Positions 15,551-24,680 of a DNA stretch of 31,840 nucleotides are shown here, in pieces. The notes beneath the pieces were generated by a model, which had not been told where the DNA came from, ran no database searches, and saw only the letters and a list, made by a program, of their open reading frames with translations. Location of the stretch: contig DJPG01000032.1 in the NCBI GenBank assembly GCA_002439735.1, forward strand, positions 23,766-55,605. Reading direction: 5' to 3'. This stretch comes from Firmicutes bacterium UBA6418 (GTDB lineage Bacteria > Bacillota > Clostridia > Peptostreptococcales > Anaerovoracaceae). Within the stretch, counting starts at the first letter, position 1; each line of letters begins with the position of its first letter. A program made the translations under genes and the position numbers.

Positions 15551-17359
15551 TTATTTGTTCTCATCATATTTGAGCACGGCGGTGAATGCCTCCTGCGGCA
15601 CCTCGACGGTACCGAACTGACGCATCCGCTTCTTGCCTTCCTTCTGCTTCTCGAGCAGCTTGCGTTTCCGGGAAATATCGCCGCCGTAGCACTTGGCGAT
15701 GACGTCCTTACGATAGGCCTTGACCGTTTCGCGCGCGATGACCTTCTGTCCGATCGCGGCCTGGATCGGGACCTCGAACTGGTGCATCGGAATGATCTCC
15801 TTGAGCTTTTCGCAGACGAAACGGCCGCGTGCGTAAGCCTCGGATTCGTGCACGATCATCGAGAACGCATCGACCAGCTCACGGTTGAGCATGATGTCGA
15901 GTTTCACAAGCTGCGACTTTTCATAACGGTCAAACTCATATTCCAGCGAGCCGTAGCCGCGCGTCTTGGATTTGAGCGCGTCGAAGAAATCATAGATGAC
16001 CTCGTTGAGCGGCATATCGTAATGCAGCTGTACACGCGTCGGGGTGATGTATTCCATGTGCAGCATCGTGCCGCGCCGCTGTTGACACAGCTCCATAATA
16101 CTGCCGACATATTCATTCGGGATCATGATCGTTGCCTTGACCATCGGTTCCTCGATATGATCGATCTCCTGCGGCGATGGCAGGTTGGAAGGATTTTGCA
16201 GCATCTCCACCGTGCCGTCCGTCCGGACAACCTTATAGATGACGCTCGGAGAGGTCGTGATGACGCCGAGGTCAAACTCGCGTTCCAGACGCTCCACGAT
16301 GATCTCCATGTGCAGCAGACCGAGGAACCCGCAGCGGAAGCCGTAGCCCAGCGCCTGCGAGGTTTCCGGCTCGAACGTGAACGCCGCGTCGTTGACCTGC
16401 AGCTTCTCGAGGGCGTCCTTGACACTCTCGTATTTTTCACCCTCTGCCGGATAGATGCCGCAAAAGACCATGGACTGCACTTTTTTGTAGCCCGGCAGCG
16501 GCGTATCGGCAGGGTCGGCATCTAAGGTAACGGTATCGCCGACGCGGGCGTCCGCCACCTGCTTGATGGAAGCGCAGATATAGCCTACCTCGCCTGCCCG
16601 CAGGGCTTTGACCGGTTTGAGGTTCGGCGCGCAGACGCCGACCTCGGTGACCTCATATTTTTTGTTCGTCGCCATCATGCGGATCACGTCGCCTTTTTTG
16701 ACCTGTCCATCCATGATGCGGGCGTAAATGATGACGCCCAGATAATTATCGTATTTGGAGTCAAAGATCAGCGCTTTCAGCTTGCCGTTCTCATCGCCGC
16801 AGGGTGCCGGAACAGCATCGATGATGCGTTCCAAAAGTTCCCCGACGCCCATACCGGTCTTGGCGGAGATCTCCGGCGCGTCCGATGCGTCCAGACCGAT
16901 GATCTCTTCAATCTCTTCCTTGCATTCATCGGGTCTTGCGGAAGCCAGATCCATCTTGTTGAGCACCGGCAAAATCTCCAGATTTTCGTCCAACGCCAGA
17001 TAAACATTGGCCAGCGTCTGTGCCTCCACGCCCTGTGTCGCGTCCACGACAAGCACCGCACCTTCACAGGCCGCAAGGGAGCGGGAAACCTCATAGGTGA
17101 AGTCCACATGACCCGGTGTATCGATGAGATTGTAGATGTATTCCTGCCCGTCTTTCGCCTTGTAGACCAGCCTCGTTGTCTGCAGCTTGATGGTGATGCC
17201 GCGCTCCCGTTCCAGATCCATGTTGTCCAGAAACTGTTCCTTCATGTCTCGGTCGGCGACCAGTCCGGTTTTTTCGATCAGACGATCCGCCAGCGTCGAT
17301 TTGCCGTGATCGATGTGGGCAATAATACTGAAATTTCGGATATATTTTTGGTAGTCCAT
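15551..17359 (-). CDS. lepA: Elongation factor 4 (LepA)
   Basis: This is a 602-aa translational GTPase. G1 is AHIDHGKST, then RGITIKLQ, G3 DTPGHVDFTYE and G4 NKMDLA. The LepA-specific C-terminal domain contains KYDNKYD-type blocks and ends in RKRKLLEKQKEGKKRMRQFGTVEVPQEAFTAVLK. It acts on stalled ribosomes and promotes back-translocation in vitro. GAGG lies about 6 nt before the ATG. It sits in the gpr-spoIIP-(yqxA-like)-lepA-hemW order. Confidence 0.97.
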   Translation of the reverse strand: MDYQKYIRNFSIIAHIDHGKSTLADRLIEKTGLVADRDMKEQFLDNMDLERERGITIKLQTTRLVYKAKDGQEYIYNLIDTPGHVDFTYEVSRSLAACEGAVLVVDATQGVEAQTLANVYLALDENLEILPVLNKMDLASARPDECKEEIEEIIGLDASDAPEISAKTGMGVGELLERIIDAVPAPCGDENGKLKALIFDSKYDNYLGVIIYARIMDGQVKKGDVIRMMATNKKYEVTEVGVCAPNLKPVKALRAGEVGYICASIKQVADARVGDTVTLDADPADTPLPGYKKVQSMVFCGIYPAEGEKYESVKDALEKLQVNDAAFTFEPETSQALGYGFRCGFLGLLHMEIIVERLEREFDLGVITTSPSVIYKVVRTDGTVEMLQNPSNLPSPQEIDHIEEPMVKATIMIPNEYVGSIMELCQQRRGTMLHMEYITPTRVQLHYDMPLNEVIYDFFDALKSKTRGYGSLEYEFDRYEKSQLVKLDIMLNRELVDAFSMIVHESEAYARGRFVCEKLKEIIPMHQFEVPIQAAIGQKVIARETVKAYRKDVIAKCYGGDISRKRKLLEKQKEGKKRMRQFGTVEVPQEAFTAVLKYDENK

Positions 17360-17454
17360 CTTGTCCTCACATATCTCATAGTTTTTTCATTTTTGTGATT
17401 TTCTGCTCTTTTATTGACAAATTCGCGAAAATGCACAAAAATCCATCTTTTATT

Positions 17455-17637
17455 TTAACCCAAGACAGACGGTAATTCAACTGCTTTTGCAGAAATTTGC
17501 AGAATTTCCTCCTGCAGCCGGTCGCTTCCCGCAGGCAGACCGCTCAGATCCGCGCAGCGCTTGTCCACTTCCAGCAGCGCCAGTGTCCCGATAAAGAACA
17601 ACAGCGCGATCATCAGCAGTTCTCGAAACGTATGCAT
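17455..17637 (-). CDS. Small membrane protein, positional counterpart of YqxA
   Basis: The 60-aa product has one membrane helix (residues 6-24, RELLMIALLFFIGTLALLEV) and a short, partly amphipathic tail. AGGAGG lies 9 nt before the ATG at 17637, inside the last codons of spoIIP. An upstream TTG only 3 nt from that site is less likely. The gap from the spoIIP stop is 2 nt, so it is tightly coupled. In Bacillus, yqxA (about 110 aa, membrane) occupies the same place between spoIIP and lepA. Similarity here is positional and topological, not demonstrated by sequence. A sporulation role is inferred from context. Confidence 0.6.
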   Translation of the reverse strand: MHTFRELLMIALLFFIGTLALLEVDKRCADLSGLPAGSDRLQEEILQISAKAVELPSVLG

Positions 17638-17639
17638 CT

Positions 17640-18602
17640 TCAATTTCCTCCTTTCAACGTGTCCGCGAGGATTTTCCCCACATATTCCGCCGTATTGCGG
17701 CAGTCCGCGATATCATTGCGATTATAGCCGATCTCCAGCAGCATATATTTGGAAGAAAGTCCCTGGTTGTAGCGATAGCCGCGCTCCAAAATTTTTCCGG
17801 TAAACCCGTTGTATTTCTTCTCTGCGGTCCGGTTCATCGCCCGGATAAATTTCAGATTGTCGCGATAGGTCTCCACGGCGTTGCTGACCACATAGGAATA
17901 CTTCGCGCAGGTTTTGCCGCCGACCGAAACAGTCGCCGCCGGCGCCTCCGAAGCGATGGCGTCGCGATGCAGATCGATGACGCAAATAATGCTGGGATAT
18001 TTTTTGAGCAGCTTTTCCGTGGTCTCATAGGAACGATTGTAGGACTGATTATACGACGGATCGTCGTGCAGGGTCTGGTCATGGACGACTCCGATCCCGT
18101 TCTCCTCCAGCGTCTGCGCCAGCACATCGCCCACATCACGCACCGTGTTCTTCTTGCCTTTTTTATGATAATTGCCGATGGTCGACGGCAGATAGGACTC
18201 CGTCGCGTGCGTGTGCACGATCAGCACCGCCGGATCCTCGCCGAACACGACCGGTTCCCGGTCTGTCGGATCCTCGGTCGTGATGATCTGTGTGACCTTG
18301 CCTCCTGCTGTTTCGCTTTGCTCATCTTTCCCGCCGTTTTCCGAACCGGTCAGCGTCATGCCGCCGTTATCTTGTTTGCCGGTGTCCCTATCCGTCTTTG
18401 TCTGCGTCTCACCGGAAAGCGTCTGCGCGTCCAACCTGAGATTCGGATAAGCCGATGAAAGGCAGTAGATGCCAAGCGCCGCCGCATCCAGCTTCACGCC
18501 GAACCGGAAGCCGTCCGGATTTTCTTTTCCCAAAGCCACACAAAAAAGAAAAGTACTGACCATATAAATTCCAAGCACCGCTTTCGCAAGACCACGTTTC
18601 AT
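17640..18602 (-). CDS. spoIIP: Stage II sporulation protein P (cell-wall amidase/endopeptidase)
   Basis: This 320-aa protein has an N-terminal membrane segment (about 7-25), a low-complexity linker (60-105, rich in Gly, Thr, Gln and charged residues) and a SpoIIP catalytic domain: VLIVHTHATESYLP (His130, His132, Glu135), VIDLHRDA (His212) and MLLEIGYNRN (Glu290). SpoIIP cleaves peptidoglycan within the SpoIIDMP machine that drives forespore engulfment. AAGGAGAGG lies upstream of the ATG. It follows gpr by 34 bp, the conserved gpr-spoIIP pair, and shows the organism to be spore-forming. Confidence 0.93.
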   Translation of the reverse strand: MKRGLAKAVLGIYMVSTFLFCVALGKENPDGFRFGVKLDAAALGIYCLSSAYPNLRLDAQTLSGETQTKTDRDTGKQDNGGMTLTGSENGGKDEQSETAGGKVTQIITTEDPTDREPVVFGEDPAVLIVHTHATESYLPSTIGNYHKKGKKNTVRDVGDVLAQTLEENGIGVVHDQTLHDDPSYNQSYNRSYETTEKLLKKYPSIICVIDLHRDAIASEAPAATVSVGGKTCAKYSYVVSNAVETYRDNLKFIRAMNRTAEKKYNGFTGKILERGYRYNQGLSSKYMLLEIGYNRNDIADCRNTAEYVGKILADTLKGGN

Positions 18603-18636
18603 TCTCTCACCAACGCCTCTCCTTGTAAAATTTCTC

Positions 18637-19638
18637 TTAGGAATATATGCCGGGGTGCAGCGTGATATTTATGGCATTTGCGAGAATCTGCGAAAAACTT
18701 TGGATAATCTCGTCGATGTCCGTGGAGGTCACGATCATATCGAAGATCTCATCTGCCAGATACCGCTCGAGAAAATCCGCGCGCCCGGCCGCTGTGCTCG
18801 TCCGGCTTTCATCCGCGAGCAGGCTCTCGCTTTGCGTCCGCTGTGCTTCGCTCGTCGATCCGCTCTCCGCCTTACTTGCCCTGGCGGCGTCCATGATTAG
18901 CGTGCGGGCGTCGATAACCGTCGGCACCCCGATGGAAATAACCCGGCAGCCAAGCGTGGCTTCGCTGATCTCCCGTCGGCGGTTGCCCATCCCTGCACCC
19001 GGCGCGATCCCGGTGTCGCTGATCTGAATGGTCGTGCTGACTCTGCGGATGTCTTTGGCCGCCAGCGCGTCGATGACCAGCACCACGTCCGGCTTAACCA
19101 GTGAAACGACCTGCTCGATCAGGTCGGCGGTTTCCATACCCGTCACGCCTGTCACCGAGGGATTGAAGCCGCTGACGTTCGCCATCTCCCAGTCGCCGTC
19201 GCAGTCGAACATCTGAAACAGGTGGCGCGTGATCTTGACTCTGTCAACCGTGTGCGGTCCGAGACTGTCCGGTGTCACCTTTTCGTTGCCCAGACCGACC
19301 ACCAATACCTTGAGAAAATAGTCAAACGGAATCAGCCGTTTCAGTTCCTCCGCGACCGCCCGCGCCGCACGCTCCCGGATGTTTTCTTTTTCTTCGAGGA
19401 GTTTCTGCACCTCGACCGTCACATACGTGCCGCGCGGCTTACCGAACGCCTTTTCACCCGCCTCGTCGAGGATCTTGATGCTGATTACGGAGATATCTTC
19501 GTCGAGCTGCATCTGTTTTTTGCTGTAACCGGTCGCTGTCTGCGCCGGCTGCTCGTCACCGTTTTTGCGCTTGGCCGCAAGTCGCGCTTCTTCTAAAAGT
19601 TCGTCCAGCTCGACCGCCAGATCGGTTCGGTAATTCAT
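18637..19638 (-). CDS. gpr: GPR germination protease
   Basis: This protease degrades small acid-soluble spore proteins at germination. The 333-aa product starts MNYRTDLAVELDELL (AGGAGG about 8 nt before the ATG at 19638). The 37-codon upstream extension is basic, lacks a site and is rejected. Conserved blocks are VLVVGLGNEKVTPDSLGPHTVDRV, NVSGFNPSVTGVTGMETADLI and VVLVIDALAAKDIRRVSTTIQISDTGIAPGAGMGN, including the acidic residues of this aspartic-type protease. A Ser/Ala/Glu-rich stretch (about 240-275) follows the VIDA block, where the family varies in length. TSTDIDEIIQSFSQILANAIN closes the protein. Confidence 0.95.
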   Translation of the reverse strand: MNYRTDLAVELDELLEEARLAAKRKNGDEQPAQTATGYSKKQMQLDEDISVISIKILDEAGEKAFGKPRGTYVTVEVQKLLEEKENIRERAARAVAEELKRLIPFDYFLKVLVVGLGNEKVTPDSLGPHTVDRVKITRHLFQMFDCDGDWEMANVSGFNPSVTGVTGMETADLIEQVVSLVKPDVVLVIDALAAKDIRRVSTTIQISDTGIAPGAGMGNRRREISEATLGCRVISIGVPTVIDARTLIMDAARASKAESGSTSEAQRTQSESLLADESRTSTAAGRADFLERYLADEIFDMIVTSTDIDEIIQSFSQILANAINITLHPGIYS

Positions 19639-19716
19639 TTTTTTCCTCCTGTCTGTCCGTTTTTTGAATTTTCTTCGGTTTCCCTTGGAATTCTGCCCTT
19701 TATTTTGTATTTTCCC

Positions 19717-19745
19717 TTGCAATCCGCGCATTATTCGTATATAAT
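19717..19745 (+). promoter_or_regulatory. Sigma-A promoter for rpsT
   Basis: TTGCAA (19717-19722), a 17-nt spacer and a perfect TATAAT (19740-19745) give a strong promoter. The predicted start near 19752 leaves a leader of about 80 nt with a stem (CCCGGCTGT...ACAGCTTCGGGG, about 19772-19797). Such a stem could serve the autoregulation known for S20 in other bacteria, but this is not shown. Confidence 0.75.
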
Positions 19746-19831
19746 TCAAATTGCGAATTTATGTCTTGTCCCGGCTGTTTCACACAGCTTCGGGGCGCAT
19801 GAAAATTTTAATAAAGTGGGGTGAAAAACAC

Positions 19832-20104
19832 ATGGCAAACATTAAATCCGCAAAGAAAAGAATCCGGGTCATCGACAAGAAAACTGCAAGAAACAGAAGA
19901 ATTAAGAATCATCTTAAGGCTGTTTTGAAGAACTTCGACGCTGCAATGGCAGAGGGCAACTTCGATGTCGCACAGGAGAAGTTAAGGCTTGCAGAGAAAA
20001 AACTGATGCAGGCTGCTGCAAAGGGAACCATCTCCAAGCATGCTGCTTCCAGAAAAGTTTCCAGACTGACCAAAAGATTCAACGCTGCAAAGGCAGCAAA
20101 ATAA
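19832..20104 (+). CDS. rpsT: 30S ribosomal protein S20
   Basis: This 90-aa, highly basic helical protein begins MANIKSAKKRIRVIDKKTARNRRIKNHLK and ends RKVSRLTKRFNAAKAAK, matching S20, which binds the 5' and 3' minor domains of 16S rRNA. GGGGTGA lies about 8 nt before the ATG. Longer in-frame starts upstream fall within the leader and are rejected. It is divergent from gpr, as in other Firmicutes. Confidence 0.96.
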   Translation: MANIKSAKKRIRVIDKKTARNRRIKNHLKAVLKNFDAAMAEGNFDVAQEKLRLAEKKLMQAAAKGTISKHAASRKVSRLTKRFNAAKAAK

Positions 20105-20196
20105 GTCTCACCCGTCCCCACCCGTGCATAAGTTAAATGCACAGCATGAGCAAAAACGGCCTGTGGATGTGTCTCCCGCAGGTCTCGTGAATCAAA

Positions 20197-20225
20197 GCCC
20201 TTGAAAGCACTTTTCAGGGGCTTCC
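20197..20225. terminator. Hairpin downstream of rpsT
   Basis: AAGCCCTTGAAA pairs almost fully with TTTTCAGGGGCTT across a 4-nt loop about 95 bp past the rpsT stop. No clean T-run follows, so it is a weak terminator candidate. Confidence 0.4.
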
Positions 20226-20324
20226 TTTCAAAAACACCGAAATTTGTTTGTATCGCGTATGCTGCCCCCGCGCAGCACATGCGAAAATTATCCGAAAGCC
20301 GAAAGGAGATCAAAAGGGAATATC

Positions 20325-21890
20325 ATGTTTTTCAATCGCAAAAAAGTCGACCCGACCATCGAGAAGGTTTGTGAAATCACCGGTTGGCGTGCAAAGAAAG
20401 CTGAAAAACAGATGGATGCGGCAAGGGATCTCGGACTTTCCTATCAGCGCTATCTGAAGCACGAAGCTTGGAATCTCAGTGATGAAGAAATTATCGCACT
20501 CGTCGAAAAAATCCGTAGGCAAAGAGAAGACAGAGAAAATGCGATTACCGCCGTCTGTGAAAAAACCGGATGGGGGCGGGAAGCCGCCGCCGAAGCACTC
20601 AACGCAGCCGCCGCATGCGGACTTACCCGAAAGCAGTATCTTAGCAAAGCCGCTTATGATCTGCCTTCGAAAGAACTGCCGGTTCTTGCCGAAACGCTCA
20701 AGACCGCTGAACTGCGGCGCAGTCAGCGGCAGCAGTTCTATCTGGATACGGTCTGCCGCAAAACCGGATGGGATGCCGCAAAAGCACAAGCCGAACTGAA
20801 TCGTTTCCGTAGCTGCGGCGTTACTAATCTCAAATATGTTCAGAATTCACTCTGGGAACTTGCGGGTGCAGAGCTGGAATCCGCTGTGCAGGATATTCTT
20901 GCCTATAAGGATACCATCTCGGACAATAAGGAAAAGTACCGCGGCGAGATCATGGAAAAAACCGGCTGGACCCGCGGCAAGACCGAACTGGAGGTTCTCA
21001 AATGCAAAAATATCTGCGGCGCGTCTTATGAAGACTTTCTGGTCTTTAAGCTCTACGACTGCACGCCGGAGCAGCAGCGGCAGTACGTCACGCTGGACAT
21101 GTTCATCCGCATGCGTCTGACCTACAACGATCACCGCATCGCAAAGCAGTATTTTGACAACAAAGCAAAGTTCAATGAAACCTTTTCTTCCTATATCCAC
21201 CGCAGCTGGTTCGTCAATACGGATCTTACCTTTGACGAATTTACGGCCAAAACCGCAGGCATCACCGATCTGTTGGTCAAGCCTCTGGCCGCAACCCAGG
21301 GAAAAGGCATCTACAAGCTGCATCTTTCGGATGATCCGGTGCAGCGGCGCGACGCGTACGACGCGCTGATGCAGGAGGATACTTCCATCATCGAAGAATA
21401 CATTACGCAGCACGAAGCCGTCGCAGCGTTCTGCCCGACTTCCGTCAACACGCTGCGGATCACGACCTTGTATAAAGACGGCGAGTGTCATTTTCTTTAT
21501 TCGGTTTTCCGCATGGGACAGGGCGCGGTCGTGGACAACTTCCACGCCGGCGGCATCGCGGCTTCTGTAGACCCTGCCACCGGCATCGTACTAACCGATG
21601 CCGCGGATCTTGCCGCGAACACATTCCCGCTGCACCCGACCAGCGGGCTGGTCATCAAAGGATTCCAAATCCCGCACTGGGATCAGATCCTTGACACCTG
21701 CCGCAAGATCGCGCCGATCGTCAAGGAAGTGCATCTGATCGGCTGGGACTTTGCGATCACCCCGGACGGCGTGGATCTCATTGAGGGCAATCCGGGCGCG
21801 TCCTACGTGGTCGCGCAGATTCCGAATGTCTCCATCCGCAAGGGTCTGCGCAGCAGCATGGTAGATCCGTACCTTGCCCTGCCGTACTGA
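20325..21890 (+). CDS. ATP-grasp protein (sugar-transfer-associated type) with four N-terminal helical repeats
   Basis: The 521-aa product starts at ATG 20325. AAAGGAGATCAAAAGGG lies upstream; the longer frame is not supported. Residues about 11-255 contain four copies of one unit around VCEKTGW-x8-AE..L-x5-CGL(T/S)-x3-YL-x8-L, with the Gly-Trp pair at residues 20/21, 82/83, 148/149 and 214/215 (spacing 62, 66, 66). The C-terminal half is an ATP-grasp fold resembling the sugar-transfer-associated group: LLVKPLAATQGKGIYKL (nucleotide loop), IIEEYITQH, SVNTLRITTL, DNFHAGGIAASVD and LIGWDFAITPDGVDLIEGNPG (metal-binding Glu and Asn). It probably makes an amide or ester bond on a cell-surface or glycan substrate, which is unknown. 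It is followed by deoD after 188 bp. Confidence 0.8.
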   Translation: MFFNRKKVDPTIEKVCEITGWRAKKAEKQMDAARDLGLSYQRYLKHEAWNLSDEEIIALVEKIRRQREDRENAITAVCEKTGWGREAAAEALNAAAACGLTRKQYLSKAAYDLPSKELPVLAETLKTAELRRSQRQQFYLDTVCRKTGWDAAKAQAELNRFRSCGVTNLKYVQNSLWELAGAELESAVQDILAYKDTISDNKEKYRGEIMEKTGWTRGKTELEVLKCKNICGASYEDFLVFKLYDCTPEQQRQYVTLDMFIRMRLTYNDHRIAKQYFDNKAKFNETFSSYIHRSWFVNTDLTFDEFTAKTAGITDLLVKPLAATQGKGIYKLHLSDDPVQRRDAYDALMQEDTSIIEEYITQHEAVAAFCPTSVNTLRITTLYKDGECHFLYSVFRMGQGAVVDNFHAGGIAASVDPATGIVLTDAADLAANTFPLHPTSGLVIKGFQIPHWDQILDTCRKIAPIVKEVHLIGWDFAITPDGVDLIEGNPGASYVVAQIPNVSIRKGLRSSMVDPYLALPY

Positions 21891-22078
21891 GCACGCACGC
21901 TTTGGATCGGGCCTGTTGTCAAGCGACGCAGTTGTGTTTTTTGGAAATATTGGAGAATTTTACGCGATATCAAAAAAATACAAGCATGCCGCCTCGGCGG
22001 CAGACACGCCTTGCCCGGCTGCAGCAAGGATTCCCGTGCTCTTACGAATCTTTGCAGCCGGAAAGGTTAGGGAACATC

Positions 22079-22780
22079 ATGTCATTACACATCGGAGCCG
22101 AAAAAGGTCAGATCGCGGAATCCGTCCTGCTGCCCGGCGACCCGCTGCGCGCAAAATTCATCGCAGAAACTTTTTTAGAAAACCCTGTGCAGTACAGCAC
22201 GATCCGCAACATGTACGGCTTTACCGGCACCTATAAAGGCGTACCGGTTTCCGTACAGGGCACCGGCATGGGCATGCCGTCCATGGGCATCTACTCCTGG
22301 GAACTGATCACGCAGTACGGCGTGCAGAACCTGATCCGTATCGGCACCGCCGGCGCTTTCACCGACGAACTCGCGCTCGGCGACGTCTTCGTTGCGCTCG
22401 CCGCCTCTACGGATTCCAACTATCAGCACGCCTTCGACCTGCCCGGACAGTTCAGCCCGTCCGCAAGCTGGAGGCTGCTGACCAAAGCGCTCACGGCAAG
22501 CGAGGAAACCGGCATTCCGTTCAAAGCCGGTAATGTTGTCACCTGCGATGTCTTCTACGAGTTCGGCGACTGGTGGAAAAAGTGGGCCCAGATGGGCGTG
22601 CAGGCTGTCGAAATGGAAACTGCCGCGCTCTATATGAACGCCGCCTACAACCGCGTCAACGCGCTGTCGATGATCTCCATCAGCGATAACTTCGTGACCG
22701 GCGCCAAGAGCACCGTCGAAGAACGTCAGAATTCTTTTACCAATATGATGAAACTGGCACTGGAAACCGCGGTAAGATAG
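22079..22780 (+). CDS. deoD: Purine-nucleoside phosphorylase, DeoD type
   Basis: The 233-aa product starts MSLHIGAEKGQIAESVLLPGDPLRAKFIAETFLEN, with the phosphate loop GDPLRAK, GTGMGMPSMGIYSWEL, RIGTAGAF, the substrate-binding VEMETAALY and SDNFVTG. It cleaves purine (deoxy)ribonucleosides with phosphate and forms hexamers. TAGGGAAC lies about 7 nt before the ATG at 22079. A longer frame reaching back to 21902 has no family similarity and is rejected. The 188-bp leader contains small hairpins (TGCCGCC/GGCGGCA and CCTTGC/GCAAGG) but no purine-riboswitch core that I can recognise. Confidence 0.95.
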   Translation: MSLHIGAEKGQIAESVLLPGDPLRAKFIAETFLENPVQYSTIRNMYGFTGTYKGVPVSVQGTGMGMPSMGIYSWELITQYGVQNLIRIGTAGAFTDELALGDVFVALAASTDSNYQHAFDLPGQFSPSASWRLLTKALTASEETGIPFKAGNVVTCDVFYEFGDWWKKWAQMGVQAVEMETAALYMNAAYNRVNALSMISISDNFVTGAKSTVEERQNSFTNMMKLALETAVR

Positions 22781-22808
22781 TGTTATACTATAAAGGCTAC
22801 ATTATAAT
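22761..22808 (+). promoter_or_regulatory. Candidate promoter(s) for pckG
   Basis: TGGAAA (22761-22766), a 17-nt spacer and TATACT (22784-22789) overlap the end of deoD. A second -10-like TATAAT lies at 22803-22808 with a poor -35. Either would start a short pckG leader. Confidence 0.5.
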
Positions 22809-22833
22809 CATGATCTAAGAGAGGAAGAGAACA

Positions 22834-24621
22834 ATGATCGAGATTCAAAACAAACAAGTAACGGACTGGGTCGCAGAATGCGCCGCCATGACCAAACCGA
22901 AAGAGATCGTCTGGATCGACGGCAGCGAAGAGCAACTGGATGCGATCCGCGCGCTCGCAGTTGAAACCGGTGAGATGATCAAGCTCAACGACGAAAAACT
23001 CCCGGGCTGCTACTATTACCGCACCGACCCGAAGGACGTTGCCAGAGATGAAAAAAGAACCGTCATCTGCACAACCGAGGAAAAAGACGCCGGTCCGACC
23101 AATAACTGGGTGCAAAAGGACGAAATGTACGCCAAGATGCGGGAGCTATTCGACGGCTCCATGGAAGGCCGCACGATGTACGTGATTCCGTTTTCTATGG
23201 GCGTTGTCGGTAGCCCGTTTTCCAAGATTGGCATCGAGATCACAGACTCCATCTATGTCGTGCTTTCCATGAACATCATGACACGCATCGGAGACCCTGT
23301 CATCGCAGAACTCAACGAAGGCGCGGATTTCGTCAAATGCCTGCATTCCAAGGCAGAGGTCAACGCCGAAAAGAAATATATTGCACAGTTCCCGGAAGAA
23401 AACACTATCTGGAGCATCAACTCCGCTTACGGCGGCAATGTCCTGCTCGGCAAGAAATGCTTTGCTCTGCGCATCGGTTCCGTCTTAGGCAAGCGCGAAG
23501 GCTGGATGGCGGAGCACATGCTGATCCTGTGCGTCGAAGCGCCGAACGGCGAGAAGAAGTACATCGCCGCTGCTTTCCCGAGCGCGTGCGGCAAGACCAA
23601 TCTGGCGATGCTGATCCCTCCGAAGCATCTGCAGGAACAGGGCTACAAGGTTTATACCATCGGAGACGATATTGCATGGCTGCGCGTCGGAGAAGACGGC
23701 AGACTCTATGCAGTCAATCCGGAAAACGGATTCTTCGGCGTTGCGCCGGGAACCAACTCCAAGACGAACAACAACGCGCTGATGACGACGAAAAAGAATA
23801 CGATCTACACTAACGTCGCCAGAAACCTCGACGACAACACTGTATGGTGGGAAGGCCTGGATACCCCGGCTCCGACCAACGGACTCGACTGGCAGGGGCA
23901 GCCTTGGAACGGTCAGGAGGAACAGGCAAAAAAGGCCGCGGGTCAGGAATACGTCAAGGGTGCGCATCCAAATTCAAGATTCACCGCGCCGGCAGAGAAC
24001 TGCCCGTCCATCGCACCGGAATTTTTCACCGGCGAGGGCGTGCCGATCAGCGCCATCATCTTCGGCGGCCGCCGCGCGAAATCTGAGCCGCTGATCTGCC
24101 AGTCCCGCGACTGGAACCACGGTGTATTTCTCGGCTCCAAGATGTCCTCCGAAACGACCGCTGCAGCCAACGGCGCAGTCGGCGTTGTCCGCTATGACCC
24201 GATGGCGATGCTGCCGTTCTGCGGTTATCACATGGCCGACTATTTCCAGCACTGGATTGACATGGGCAAGAAGATGGCCAACCCACCGAAGATCTTCAAC
24301 GTCAACTGGTTCCGTACCGATGACGAAGGAAACTTCATCTGGCCTGGCTTCGGCGACAACCTGCGCGCCCTGCTGTGGGCACTCGACCGCTGTGAAGGCA
24401 AAGCCGATGCCGTTGAGACGCCGCTCGGCTACCTGCCGACCAAGGAAGCGCTCGACCTCACCGGTCTGGATCTGACCGACGAACAGCTTACCGAACTTCT
24501 GACGGTGGATCACGAGACCTGGAAGCAGGAACTCGAAGGCATCAAGACCTGGTACGCCAAGTTCGACCATATGCCGGAAGAACTGACCGACGCACTGGCA
24601 AGACTGGAACGTGAACTGTAG
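22834..24621 (+). CDS. pckG: Phosphoenolpyruvate carboxykinase (GTP)
   Basis: The product is 595 aa, the size of GTP-dependent PEPCK (the ATP type is about 530 and unrelated in these blocks). Conserved segments are GRTMYVIPFSMG, GSPFSKIGIEITDS, the P-loop FPSACGKTNLAML (about 248-259), GDDIAWLR, GVAPGTN, IIFGGRRA, WNHGVFLGSKMSSETTAA, YDPMAMLPFCGYHMADYFQHW and NWFRTDDEGNFIWPGFGDN. It interconverts oxaloacetate and PEP. In anaerobes it can run in the PEP-forming or the carboxylating direction. GAGAGGAAGAG precedes the ATG. It converges with the AEC transporter gene, with a structured terminator between. Confidence 0.97.
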   Translation: MIEIQNKQVTDWVAECAAMTKPKEIVWIDGSEEQLDAIRALAVETGEMIKLNDEKLPGCYYYRTDPKDVARDEKRTVICTTEEKDAGPTNNWVQKDEMYAKMRELFDGSMEGRTMYVIPFSMGVVGSPFSKIGIEITDSIYVVLSMNIMTRIGDPVIAELNEGADFVKCLHSKAEVNAEKKYIAQFPEENTIWSINSAYGGNVLLGKKCFALRIGSVLGKREGWMAEHMLILCVEAPNGEKKYIAAAFPSACGKTNLAMLIPPKHLQEQGYKVYTIGDDIAWLRVGEDGRLYAVNPENGFFGVAPGTNSKTNNNALMTTKKNTIYTNVARNLDDNTVWWEGLDTPAPTNGLDWQGQPWNGQEEQAKKAAGQEYVKGAHPNSRFTAPAENCPSIAPEFFTGEGVPISAIIFGGRRAKSEPLICQSRDWNHGVFLGSKMSSETTAAANGAVGVVRYDPMAMLPFCGYHMADYFQHWIDMGKKMANPPKIFNVNWFRTDDEGNFIWPGFGDNLRALLWALDRCEGKADAVETPLGYLPTKEALDLTGLDLTDEQLTELLTVDHETWKQELEGIKTWYAKFDHMPEELTDALARLEREL

Positions 24622-24680
24622 CTTGCGGATGGGCAAAAACGCACATAGCGAAAGCAAAGAGGCATAAAGAGAAACATAAT

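Noticed and set aside
21891..22078. Possible purine riboswitch ahead of deoD
   Set aside because: Only small hairpins are present. The conserved three-way-junction core bases of purine riboswitches are not seen.
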